A stretch of DNA of 64,000 nt from Eubacteriales bacterium (GTDB lineage Bacteria > Bacillota > Clostridia > Lachnospirales > Lachnospiraceae). Positions 17,741 to 26,038 of the stretch are shown one piece after another. The first letter of the stretch is position 1. Each line of letters opens with the position of its first letter. The stretch covers positions 62,001 through 126,000 of the forward strand of contig JAUNGB010000001.1 of NCBI GenBank assembly GCA_030524715.1, read 5' to 3'. The position numbers and the translations under genes are program-made. The notes under the pieces were generated by a model, which made no database searches, had not been told where the DNA came from, and saw only the letters and a program-made list of their open reading frames with translations.

Positions 17741-17767
17741 TATGACTATATTTTATTAATCGTCATA
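17741..17767 (+). promoter_or_regulatory. TetR operator before the ABC exporter
   Basis: TATGACTA at 17741-17748 faces TCGTCATA at 17760-17767, the same half-sites and the same 27-base span as at the tetR promoter, with one changed base. A TATATT at 17747-17752 inside it could be the -10 box, which would make bound repressor block RNA polymerase. The start codon is 24 bases downstream. Confidence 0.75.
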
Positions 17768-17790
17768 TATTCAAAAAGGAGGAAGTAAAA

Positions 17791-18636
17791 ATGATTGAAG
17801 TCAACAAGTTATGTTTCAGCTACACAAACAAACCTTTTGTCGAAAATGTGAGTTTTCACGTAGGACGGGGGGAAATCTTCGGTTTTCTGGGGCCCTCAGG
17901 CGCCGGTAAATCAACCATACAAAAAGTCCTGACCGGTCTTAACACAAGATATAAAGGGAGTGTAAAAGTAGCTGGAACAGAAATCCGCGAAAGGACTAAC
18001 AGATTTTACGAGCGTATCGGCGTTGATTTTGAGTTTTCCACCTGTTATGAGAAATTCACCGCACGCGAAAATCTGAACTACTTTGGTTCCCTGTATGACC
18101 GGCCGCTCCGTTCCACTGAAGAACTTTTAAGAATGGTGGGGCTGGAAAATGACGGTGATAAAAAGGTTTCCGATTTTTCAAAAGGTATGCGTTCCAGGCT
18201 GAACTTTATAAAAGCCCTGGTCCACAATCCGGATATTCTTTTTCTTGATGAACCCACCAGCGGCCTTGATCCTACCAACAGCAGGCTCATGAAAGATATT
18301 ATCCTTGCCGAGAAAAAACGCGGGAAGACGATTATTATTACCACGCACAATATGTTTGACGCAACTGAACTGTGCGATCAGGTTGCTTTTATCGTATCAG
18401 GAAAGGTCAGCGCCCTGGATACCCCACATAAACTTATCATGTCAAGAGGCGCTGCTAAAATCCGGTACTCTTATTTTGAAAATGGAGAAAAGACGGGTGA
18501 ATGCATGCTTACACAAACTGCGGATGATAAACGGCTAAATGAACTAATCCAAAGCAACAGTCTTCGCTCTGTCCACAGCAGTGAGCCGACATTAAATGAT
18601 ATTTTCGTGGATATAACAGGGAGGACGCTGCAATGA
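17791..18636 (+). CDS. ABC-2 type exporter, ATPase
   Basis: The 281-aa ATPase has Walker A GPSGAGKST (about 34-42), signature SDFSKGMRSRL, Walker B ILFLDEPTSGLDP and switch TTHNMFDA. The C-terminal 70 residues match CcmA/DrrA-like exporters. The ATG follows AAAGGAGGAAG. It works with the two membrane proteins encoded next (each joined by ATGA overlaps). TetR control suggests export of a toxic compound, as in fluoroquinolone-type exporters; substrate unknown. Confidence 0.9.
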   Translation: MIEVNKLCFSYTNKPFVENVSFHVGRGEIFGFLGPSGAGKSTIQKVLTGLNTRYKGSVKVAGTEIRERTNRFYERIGVDFEFSTCYEKFTARENLNYFGSLYDRPLRSTEELLRMVGLENDGDKKVSDFSKGMRSRLNFIKALVHNPDILFLDEPTSGLDPTNSRLMKDIILAEKKRGKTIIITTHNMFDATELCDQVAFIVSGKVSALDTPHKLIMSRGAAKIRYSYFENGEKTGECMLTQTADDKRLNELIQSNSLRSVHSSEPTLNDIFVDITGRTLQ

Positions 18637-19316
18637 AATTAAGAAGATTAGTCTGCGGCGATATCCACTTCCAATGGAAATATGGCTTTTACTTTATTTA
18701 TTTTGTTTTGACGGTGATTTATGTCTTCGGCATTACAGCTTTACCGGATAACTGGAAACACAATGCAGCCGCAATTATGATTTATTCCGATCCGGCGGCC
18801 ATGGGGCTGTTCTTCATGGGAGCGATTGTTTTACTTGAAAAAAGTCAAAAGGTACTCCATGCGATTGCCATATCGCCGGCAAAAGTATCCGAGTACATCC
18901 TTGCCAAGGTATTTTCACTGATGTTTATATCCTGCGTAGTCGCATTGATACTGGGAATTGCGGCAGGAAATAAAAACCTATCAGGTATTATAATCGGGAC
19001 AGCATTAACATCATCGATTTTTACTATGCTCGGTATCATGGCTGCCACGAAGATTGCGAACCTGAATCAGTTTTTAATTGTAATTATGCCCATTGAGATT
19101 TTATGCTTTGTTCCCCCCATTGCAGGATTATTTACAGACCTGCCGGAAATTTTACGGTTCTTTCCGTTTATGGCCTGCATGAATTTAATAACAGGGTACA
19201 GTCAGAACACGTTTCTGGATTTGGTTCTGGTTCTTGCGGCAAATTTTGTATTATATCCGGCAGCACATAAGATGGTATCAAAAATGTGGCGGAGTATTGG
19301 AGGTGTGAAGATATGA
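18633..19316 (+). CDS. ABC-2 exporter membrane subunit 1
   Basis: The 227-aa protein has six hydrophobic segments and no ATPase motif. The ABC-2 membrane type is supported by a short cytosolic start and by YILAKVFSLMFISCVVALIL after an amphipathic LEKSQKVLHAIAISP segment, a common ABC-2 feature. The start overlaps the ATPase stop (ATGA). It probably forms a heterodimer channel with the next gene product. Confidence 0.8.
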   Translation: MKLRRLVCGDIHFQWKYGFYFIYFVLTVIYVFGITALPDNWKHNAAAIMIYSDPAAMGLFFMGAIVLLEKSQKVLHAIAISPAKVSEYILAKVFSLMFISCVVALILGIAAGNKNLSGIIIGTALTSSIFTMLGIMAATKIANLNQFLIVIMPIEILCFVPPIAGLFTDLPEILRFFPFMACMNLITGYSQNTFLDLVLVLAANFVLYPAAHKMVSKMWRSIGGVKI

Positions 19317-20011
19317 AAAAAGTATTTAACAGCATAGGGCAGGTATTCCAACAGATAAAAAAGGATCCCATGATGCTTGTAGCTTGTTTCACCCCGTTTC
19401 TGGTTGGCGCCCTTATTAAATTTGGAATCCCATTGATAGAAAAAGCTTCAAAATTTTCTTTACAGCCCTATTATCCGATGTTTGACTTGTTCCTTTCTAT
19501 CATGGCACCAGTGCTTCTTTGTTTTGCTTTTGCCATGATTACCTTAGAAGAAATTGATGATAAAGTTTCCAGGTATTTTTCAATAACTCCGCTTGGAAAA
19601 TCAGGATATATTTTTTCAAGGCTTGGAATACCTGCAATTCTGTCAACAGTTGTTACATTTATTGTGATGGTAATCTTTTCATTGGAAAAACGGTCCGTCA
19701 TCATGGTTTCAGGCTTGTCCGTTTTAGGGGCGGTCCAGGCTATTATGGTAGCCCTGATGATCATTACCCTTTCCGCTAATAAACTGGAGGGAATGGCAGT
19801 TACAAAACTGGCTGCACTTACATTACTAGGAATACCAGCCCCATTCCTGATTGATAGTTACTGCCAGTTTGCTGTTGGCTTCCTTCCATCATTCTGGGCA
19901 GCTAAAGCTGTGCAAAATGAGGCGGTTCTTTATTTTCTCATGGCTTTGGCGATAGCTTTAATCTGGTATTATTTCCTTACAAAACGTCTGTTTCAGAAGC
20001 TGGCAGGATAA
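19313..20011 (+). CDS. ABC-2 exporter membrane subunit 2
   Basis: The 232-aa protein has six hydrophobic segments. EEIDDKVSRYFSITPLGKSGYIFSRL is the cytosolic coupling segment, equivalent to the LLEKSQKVLHAIAISP stretch of subunit 1. ATG 19313 overlaps the previous stop (ATGA) and follows GGAGGTGTGAAG; the longer frame to 19286 is ignored. Two different half-size permeases with one ATPase fits a heteromeric exporter. Confidence 0.8.
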   Translation: MKKVFNSIGQVFQQIKKDPMMLVACFTPFLVGALIKFGIPLIEKASKFSLQPYYPMFDLFLSIMAPVLLCFAFAMITLEEIDDKVSRYFSITPLGKSGYIFSRLGIPAILSTVVTFIVMVIFSLEKRSVIMVSGLSVLGAVQAIMVALMIITLSANKLEGMAVTKLAALTLLGIPAPFLIDSYCQFAVGFLPSFWAAKAVQNEAVLYFLMALAIALIWYYFLTKRLFQKLAG

Positions 20012-20079
20012 TGAACTTCTCCATTCTGCATAGGACGGGGCAGATGATTTAAGACAACTGAAAGGGGGTGAAGTAGGTT

Positions 20080-20208
20080 ATGGAGCAATACTGGTGGATT
20101 ATCATTGCCGCGGTTTTGATTGTCGTTGGCTTACTAAAAATGGTTATTATGAAAAAATACAATGATAAAAAGAATCCCAAAAAGCGTCCACATAATGATG
20201 AAGATTAG
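20080..20208 (+). CDS. 42-aa single-span membrane peptide
   Basis: An ATG at 20080, behind AAAGGGGGTG, encodes 42 residues: MEQYWW, a hydrophobic span of about 14 residues, then a Lys/Asn/Asp-rich tail ending HNDED. It lies 68 bases after the exporter genes on the same strand and before a hairpin. The clean membrane segment with a charged cytosolic tail and a good ribosome-binding site supports a real small protein. It may modulate the exporter; no family recognised. Confidence 0.6.
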   Translation: MEQYWWIIIAAVLIVVGLLKMVIMKKYNDKKNPKKRPHNDED

Positions 20209-20226
20209 TCAGTTGTACATGGGCCA

Positions 20227-20252
20227 CAGCACCCGGTCTTGTTGCGGGTGCT
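20227..20252 (+). terminator. Hairpin ending the exporter operon
   Basis: CAGCACCCG (20227-20235) and CGGGTGCTG (20244-20252) form a perfect 9-bp stem with an 8-base loop. There is no clear T-run, so termination would be weak or factor-aided. A second stem, AGCGGAGC/GCTCCGCT, lies at about 20329-20355, at the tail of the converging gene. Confidence 0.5.
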
Positions 20253-20352
20253 GAGCCATGTATGCGATAGGACGCTGTTTATACGGAAAAAGTACAATCT
20301 TAATGCCATGCTTGGCACACAAAGCCAGCGGAGCCGCCAGAAGCCGCTCCGC

Positions 20353-20976
20353 TTATTTGGATATTATTTTTTTCTGAAACCATTGAATCAGGGGTCCCAT
20401 AAAAGCGGCAGTAATCACAGTGGCAGCCCCTACAATACTTCCAAAAGTAAAGCCCACGATGACGCAGACGAAGTCTGTGGCAACTCTGGCGGTTTTAAAG
20501 GGGATTTTACTGCCGGTTTTTCTTTCTATGATAACGGCCAGCGCGTCATAGACAGCTATTCCCATGTTGGCCTCCATGTACATAGCCGCAGCAAAAGAGC
20601 AAAGCACCACTGCCCCGACCATCATCACGATACGGACTGCCACAGGCATAAGGGCAATATCTCCTACCACTTTTGTAAACATTATAACTATGATGTCCGC
20701 TACATAACCAATCCCGGTCATATTGACTATTGTCCCAGCACCAATGCAGTCTTTTGCCTTCACAAAAACCAGCAGAAAGAGAAGAACATTCACTAATAAC
20801 TGACAGGTTCCGAATTGAATCTGCAGGGCACCGCTGATGCCAAGATTCATGCACGTAAAAGGATCCGTACCCAACCTGGACATTCTGAGGAAGCCTACTG
20901 CTATTCCCATCAGAAAATTACCAATTAACATCATTTCTGCCCTGGCTGCCAAATGTCTCTTTTTTTTCACATTCAT
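20353..20976 (-). CDS. YczE/YitT-like membrane protein
   Basis: The 207-aa protein has about five membrane segments and the YczE family start: LIGNFLMGIAVGFLRMSRLGTDPFTCMNLGIS. AVYDALAVIIERKTG follows in the second half, where a repeat-like duplication is seen. Function is unknown in the family, though it is often near transport or surfactin loci. The start lies 5 bases after the alpha-galactosidase stop, so it is co-transcribed with the sugar genes, but no functional link is evident. Confidence 0.75.
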   Translation of the reverse strand: MNVKKKRHLAARAEMMLIGNFLMGIAVGFLRMSRLGTDPFTCMNLGISGALQIQFGTCQLLVNVLLFLLVFVKAKDCIGAGTIVNMTGIGYVADIIVIMFTKVVGDIALMPVAVRIVMMVGAVVLCSFAAAMYMEANMGIAVYDALAVIIERKTGSKIPFKTARVATDFVCVIVGFTFGSIVGAATVITAAFMGPLIQWFQKKIISK

Positions 20977-20981
20977 ACTAC

Positions 20982-23219
20982 TTATACTTCCTTCTTTATC
21001 CCATGCAGCACATAAATCCTAGACCAGAAATCCGTACACGTCCCGCCGCCGTCCAGGACCTGACCAGCAGATGCATCAGTAGTTATTAGGCCAGCATTCA
21101 TCAGTTCTTTTCCTGAATAAGAACCGGTTATTCCCTCTATCACATAATCCATGCCAGCGTCTAGACCGCGAAGCTTTAACCTTCTGTAGGGACAAATCAC
21201 GTCATTTAAAATTTTATAATAACCCATGACTGCATCTTTCCTATCATCAGAGACAACTATCCATGCTGCCAAATTTCCTTCAAAGGGACTGAGCAGGCGG
21301 TAGAACGTCCCTTTGTGAATCAGCTTTCTGTACTGCTTTGCAAATGAAATCTGCTGTTTAATTTCTTCCTGTTCCTCTTCAGACAGCTTATTAATGTCTA
21401 ATTCATACCCAAAAACACCGAAATATGCCACATTTGCCCTGGTTGCCAATGGTGTGTTTCTGAACATCTGGTGATTCGGTGTGACAGACACATGAGCACC
21501 CATGCTACTTAAGGGATACACCATGCTGGTTCCATACTGAATCCGAATACGTTCTACAGCATCGCTGTTATCGCTCGTCCAGGTCTGCGGTGCATAGTAA
21601 AGCATACCCGGATCAAACCTCCCGCCACCGCTGGCACAAGATTCAAATAAGATTTCAGGAAACCGGTTTGTGAGCCTTTCATACAAATCATACACGCCCA
21701 GGATATACCGGTGGAAGATTTCCCCCTGTTGCTCTGCCGGCCAGGCACTGCTGAAACACTCGGTGATGCTCCGGTTCATATCCCATTTGATATAAGATAC
21801 CCTGGCATCTGCCAGAAGGCTCTCCATCTGGCTGTAGATGCAGTCTACCACCTCTTTTCTTGAGAAATCAAGGACAAACTGGTTTCTTCCGTGGGAAACC
21901 CGGCGCCCCGGTGTTTCAATCCGGTAATCCGGATGGCTGCGGAACAGGTTGCTGTTCTCATTGACCATCTCCGGCTCGAACCAGAGACCAAATTTCATCT
22001 GACACTCTTCCTCAATTCGTTTGGATAAACCTGCAATTCCGTACTCCAGCTTATTCAGATTGGCAGACCAGTCTCCCAGCCCCTGCCTGTCGTCATTCCT
22101 CGTTCCATACCAGCCGTCATCCAGTACAAACATTTCAATACCGGCCTTCTTCGCAGTTTTTGCAATTTCCACAATGGAATCCTCATTGAAATCAAAATAA
22201 GTTGCCTCCCAGTTGTTGATGAGAATCGGACGCTCCCGGTCCCGCCAATATCCCCTGGCCAATCTTTGGCGGTACAGCTTATGGAAGGTCTGGCTCATGC
22301 CGTTTAATCCGTCTTTGGAGAAAACAATCACTGCCTCCGGAGTTTGGAATGCTTCTCCCGGTTCCAAATTCCATGAAAATCCAATTGGATGAATTCCCAT
22401 GAGTACTCTCGTCACATCATAAGTATCAACTTCCGCCTGCATCAGAAAATTTCCGCTGTATACAAGGCTCATTCCAAGGGCCTCCCCCTGGAATTCATCA
22501 GCAGATGGCCGTTTTAATGCCACAAACGGATTGTGGTTGTGGCTGGAGTTCCCCCGGATGCTGCCAATGGCCTGGATTCCCTGCTGGAGCGCCCTCCTCT
22601 TTATCTGCCGTTCCCGCGACCATGCCCCGGACAGCTGAATCCATTCATAATCCTTATCCGGCAAATCCAGGCATGCGCTCATGGCCCTGGTAAGCGTTAA
22701 ACGAGAGGCGCTGCAGTTTCTAATCTTCGCGCTTCTTGTGATGACCGGGTAATCCCTCATAATCGTGTAGCAGAGAATCAGCTGCGCCCCCATGAGTATA
22801 TCCTCCAGAAGGATCTCCAGGGTCTGGGCTTCCCCGGGATACTCCGTGTAAATGGCCGGCAGCCCCTTAAGTCCTGGTTTCCCATCATATATTTTATGGG
22901 CTTTATATACAAAATCCGAAATCCGGCTTCCATTCTCCTGTAAGATTTCAAACGCTGGTTCACGGTAATCTGTGGTTCCGTAAGAGGGGTATTCCTGTTT
23001 CAGATGTTCCAGTGAATAGGATAAATCCCCCTCAAACAGGTATGACGTCATGGGTCTATGGGCTGTCTCAATAAAATAACCGAAATCCTCTTTATCCGGT
23101 ATGCTGCTCCCAAAATACAACTGTCCCATCTGTCCGTTTCTCAATACCTTCATGATATAACTAATGGAATCATTATAAAGGTGAAATTCCTTTGTCTGTT
23201 CATGATAAATAATGCTCAT
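20982..23219 (-). CDS. Alpha-galactosidase, GH36
   Basis: The 745-aa protein has the full GH36 length: an N-terminal beta-sandwich (about 1-320), then a TIM barrel containing MFVLDDGWYGTRNDDRQGLGDW. The nucleophile Asp lies in YIKWDMNRS (about residue 480), ESCASGGGRFDPGML follows, and the acid/base Asp is in WTSDNSDAVERI (about residue 550). It removes alpha-1,6-galactose from melibiose, raffinose and similar sugars. No signal peptide is seen, so it is cytosolic, matching uptake by the adjacent symporter. The ATG at 23219 has AGGAGA upstream. Confidence 0.95.
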   Translation of the reverse strand: MSIIYHEQTKEFHLYNDSISYIMKVLRNGQMGQLYFGSSIPDKEDFGYFIETAHRPMTSYLFEGDLSYSLEHLKQEYPSYGTTDYREPAFEILQENGSRISDFVYKAHKIYDGKPGLKGLPAIYTEYPGEAQTLEILLEDILMGAQLILCYTIMRDYPVITRSAKIRNCSASRLTLTRAMSACLDLPDKDYEWIQLSGAWSRERQIKRRALQQGIQAIGSIRGNSSHNHNPFVALKRPSADEFQGEALGMSLVYSGNFLMQAEVDTYDVTRVLMGIHPIGFSWNLEPGEAFQTPEAVIVFSKDGLNGMSQTFHKLYRQRLARGYWRDRERPILINNWEATYFDFNEDSIVEIAKTAKKAGIEMFVLDDGWYGTRNDDRQGLGDWSANLNKLEYGIAGLSKRIEEECQMKFGLWFEPEMVNENSNLFRSHPDYRIETPGRRVSHGRNQFVLDFSRKEVVDCIYSQMESLLADARVSYIKWDMNRSITECFSSAWPAEQQGEIFHRYILGVYDLYERLTNRFPEILFESCASGGGRFDPGMLYYAPQTWTSDNSDAVERIRIQYGTSMVYPLSSMGAHVSVTPNHQMFRNTPLATRANVAYFGVFGYELDINKLSEEEQEEIKQQISFAKQYRKLIHKGTFYRLLSPFEGNLAAWIVVSDDRKDAVMGYYKILNDVICPYRRLKLRGLDAGMDYVIEGITGSYSGKELMNAGLITTDASAGQVLDGGGTCTDFWSRIYVLHGIKKEV

Positions 23220-23297
23220 ACAATCTCCTGTCTCTATACCTGATATGAATATGCAGCTGATAACCCTGGCTCTGTCCAACTGCTGTCTACCTCCGCT

Positions 23298-24656
23298 TTA
23301 TGCCGCATGAACCTCATTTAGTTTCTGAATCATTTCCTCCAGGTATTTGCCCTTTAATTTATAACACTTGGCATAAATCACATAGCTGAGTACTGCAAAT
23401 ATCATGGGAATGGCAATCATGATGATGCGGATTCCATTCAATGTGGCGTCAGATTGCTGTGGCAGCGTTGCATTATATCCGACAATCGCCAGACCTACCC
23501 CTGTGAGAAGCCCGGAAACTGCCTGGGAGGATTTCATCAGAAACGTCTGTGTAGAGCAGATGATGCTCTCATTTCTTGTTCCAAATAGTAACTCGCTGTA
23601 GTCAATGACATCCGCTATGGATACCGTCACAACGCCAAGTTCAAAACCGGAACCCAATTTCAAAATCCCTGCGCCCAGGATAATGAAAAATGGGTTTGTT
23701 GGTGCGGTAAAACCTGCCACTGCAATAATAATAAGCCCAATGATTGGAAATGCGCAGGCCATAGCGAACATTTTCTCCCTTCCCAGTTTTTTCACTATCT
23801 TCGGAAAAATAACCAGGCCACCCATCTCTGCAAGGATACACACGTTAAAAATAGAGAACAGGCCCTCCCTTCCTGCCACATACTTAAAATAGTAGATAAT
23901 CACACCATTGATAATCTGCATGCACAGGTTGAAGGATAATAATAAGCCAATATAGGCTAACAGCTGCTTATTGCCAAACAGGATACTCTTAATCTGTGAG
24001 AAGCTGGTCCGCTCCGATGCTGTCTCCGTCACCTTTTCCTTCACATTTACAATCGTAACCCCGATTGTAAAAATGAACAGTACAGCGATAATCACAGCAA
24101 CGGAACGGAACCCGCCGGTCCTGTCACCGTTTCCAAATAGTTGGTCCATCCCATCAATCATGCTGAGGCCGAACACGCCGATACTGAAGCCCGCCAGACT
24201 GGCAAAGAATCTAGGGATGACGGATACTGCCTCTCTCTCGTGGGGATCGTTGGTCAGGTTTGGAAGCCAGGACCAGTAGGGAACGTCCATAATAGTGTAG
24301 GTCATCCCGTAAAGTATGTAAGCGATGGATACGTAAATATACAGTGATTTTCCCTGAAGCCCAAACGTATTAAACAGTGCCACAAAGACAACCGCGTTAA
24401 TCAGTGTCCCCACTAGCAGCCAGGTTCTGAATTTGCCAAAATGATTATGGGTATTGTCCACGATGAGTCCCATCATTGGGTCGTTAACCGCATCCCAAAT
24501 TCTTGCAATGAAAAACAAAGTCCCAACAAACGCCGGTGCCAAAAACAAAACGTCCGTAAAATAAAACATTAAGAAATTTCCAACAAAACAGCAGATAGCG
24601 TCCTTCCCAAGCGCACCAAAGCCAAATGCAAATTTTTCCTTACTTGTTAAATTCAT
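23298..24656 (-). CDS. GPH-family sugar:cation symporter (MelB-like)
   Basis: The 452-aa protein has twelve hydrophobic segments and the GPH start FGFGALGKDAICCFVGNFLMFYFTDV. NDPMMGLIVDN (about 57-67) contains the Asp pair used by MelB to bind cation and sugar. It is expected to bring melibiose- or raffinose-type galactosides into the cell for the GH36 enzyme, 78 bases downstream. It is the first gene of the sugar operon. Confidence 0.9.
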   Translation of the reverse strand: MNLTSKEKFAFGFGALGKDAICCFVGNFLMFYFTDVLFLAPAFVGTLFFIARIWDAVNDPMMGLIVDNTHNHFGKFRTWLLVGTLINAVVFVALFNTFGLQGKSLYIYVSIAYILYGMTYTIMDVPYWSWLPNLTNDPHEREAVSVIPRFFASLAGFSIGVFGLSMIDGMDQLFGNGDRTGGFRSVAVIIAVLFIFTIGVTIVNVKEKVTETASERTSFSQIKSILFGNKQLLAYIGLLLSFNLCMQIINGVIIYYFKYVAGREGLFSIFNVCILAEMGGLVIFPKIVKKLGREKMFAMACAFPIIGLIIIAVAGFTAPTNPFFIILGAGILKLGSGFELGVVTVSIADVIDYSELLFGTRNESIICSTQTFLMKSSQAVSGLLTGVGLAIVGYNATLPQQSDATLNGIRIIMIAIPMIFAVLSYVIYAKCYKLKGKYLEEMIQKLNEVHAA

Positions 24657-24717
24657 GTTTCTTCTCCTTTAAAATGTTGGGGGCCCCGTTTGTTTTTCTA
24701 TCTTTCAAGATGTCTAT

Positions 24718-24806
24718 AGTATAACATTCAGCTTAAATCTCCGTTATGAAAATTTGATTTCTATTCTTGTCAAAATGTTGAATATTTTTCGTTTTTGCTC
24801 TATACT
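24718..24806. promoter_or_regulatory. Divergent promoters of the galactoside locus
   Basis: On the plus strand TTGAAT (24778-24783) and TATACT (24801-24806), spaced 17 bases, form a good promoter for the araC-type gene. On the minus strand a TATACT (24718-24723 complement) is a -10 for the symporter gene but lacks a good -35, as expected for an activator-dependent promoter. The AraC protein encoded here is the likely activator. Confidence 0.7.
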
Positions 24807-24830
24807 GAAACTCAAAAGGAGGTGCGTCTT

Positions 24831-25673
24831 ATGGAACAGGCAAAGGTTTTAACGTTTTTAAATGTAGAGGATTCCGGTCTGATGTTGAAATTCTGCGGCC
24901 ATTCAACCACAGCTCCTCTGCACAGCTTCGGACCGGCTGTGCGGCCGCACTACTTAATTCACTTTATCTTAAAAGGGAAGGGTATTTTCCGGGTTGGTGA
25001 AAAAACCTACCGTCTGAAAAGCGGACAGGGATTTTTAATTGAACCTGATGTCCTGACCTTCTATCAGGCGGACGAAAAAGAGCCGTGGGAGTATCTGTGG
25101 GTTGGCCTTAATGGTTCTTCCGTATCCAATATAATGAACCAGATTGGCCTTTCCTGTGAACAGCCGATTTTCCAATGTGGTGAATCAGAGGAATTATACA
25201 GGCTTGTAGATGAGATGCTTGCTTATTCCAAATCCAGTTTTTCCTCCGAACTTAAGCGTACCGGGCTTTTATATCAGTTTTTATCCATCCTGGCCCAGAA
25301 TCCCATTGATACCCTAAGCCAGACTGCCGGTGAATACATCTATATCAAACGTTCCATTGAATACATCAAAAATAATTATTGGGACAACATGCACATTTAT
25401 GATATTGCGAACTATATCAATATCGACCGCAGCTACCTCTATCTTCTTTTTGAGAAATACTTAAACCGCAGTCCGTCTGAATATCTGGCACTGTTTCGGC
25501 TCACCCGGGCTTCGGAATTGCTGTCCACCACCACGCTTTCTATTGAAAGCATCAGCATGTCATGTGGATACTCAGATCCCGCCACCTTCTCAAAGGCTTT
25601 TAAAAGGCTAATGAAGATGTCGCCCAGCACCTATCGGAAACAGCAGAACTCAAAGGGTATTTTTATAAAATAG
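24831..25673 (+). CDS. AraC-family sugar regulator (MsmR/RafR type)
   Basis: The 280-aa protein has an N-terminal cupin-like sensor (RPHYLIHFILKGKGIFRVGEKTY, about 37-59, and GFLIEPDVLTFYQADEKEPWEY). Two HTH motifs follow at the C-terminus (IYDIANYINIDRSYLYLLFEKY, about 191-212, and IESISMSCGYSDPATFSKAFKR). The ATG at 24831 follows AAAGGAGGTG. Its divergent position makes it the likely activator of the symporter and alpha-galactosidase genes. Confidence 0.92.
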   Translation: MEQAKVLTFLNVEDSGLMLKFCGHSTTAPLHSFGPAVRPHYLIHFILKGKGIFRVGEKTYRLKSGQGFLIEPDVLTFYQADEKEPWEYLWVGLNGSSVSNIMNQIGLSCEQPIFQCGESEELYRLVDEMLAYSKSSFSSELKRTGLLYQFLSILAQNPIDTLSQTAGEYIYIKRSIEYIKNNYWDNMHIYDIANYINIDRSYLYLLFEKYLNRSPSEYLALFRLTRASELLSTTTLSIESISMSCGYSDPATFSKAFKRLMKMSPSTYRKQQNSKGIFIK

Positions 25674-25781
25674 CCTTTCCCCTAACCCCTCTCCCTTTGG
25701 CAAAGAAACGATTATACCGCCGGAATGGAAGTGAAAGGAAACGGTTATGCAGAAATTTTCAGAGTATAGCCCATAATAACT

Positions 25782-25814
25782 GAGGGCGCAAGCGGTTTAT
25801 CCGTTTGCGCCCTC
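25782..25814. terminator. Strong hairpin between converging units
   Basis: The arms GAGGGCGCAAGCGG (25782-25795) and CCGTTTGCGCCCTC (25801-25814) pair over 14 bases with one G-U and a five-base loop. It sits 109 bases after the AraC stop. The T-run is weak on both strands. It could end the plus-strand transcript, or be part of the remnant sequence described at 25828. Confidence 0.6.
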
Positions 25815-25827
25815 TTGATTACACAAC

Positions 25828-25892
25828 AGCAAAGTCAGGAAACGCTGTCAAAGGCGCGAAGTTTACCCTTGACAGCGTTATCTGACTTTGCT
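25828..25892. repeat. Long imperfect inverted repeat
   Basis: Two 24-base arms, 25828-25851 and 25869-25892, match except for a two-base centre (AGCAAAGTCAG..AACGCTGTCAA against TTGACAGCGTT..CTGACTTTGCT), with a 17-base loop. The rest of 25674-26038 holds no gene. Such long arms exceed a normal terminator and may mark an old mobile-element end near the transporter block. Confidence 0.65.
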
Positions 25893-26038
25893 ATATGTCA
25901 AGGTTGAAGCCAGAAAAACAACTTTCGACTGCATAACAGCCTAAAAACTGCACCTATGAAAAGCGGACGTGGGGGCCAATTTACTGGTTACTGCGCCCGT
26001 TACTTTTCCCGACAAGAATTTTGCCATTTGACATTACT

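Noticed and set aside
20239..20796. 185-codon plus-strand frame opposite the YczE-type gene
   Set aside because: It is the antisense of a clear membrane protein, and its His/Ser/Lys-rich product has no sensible pattern.
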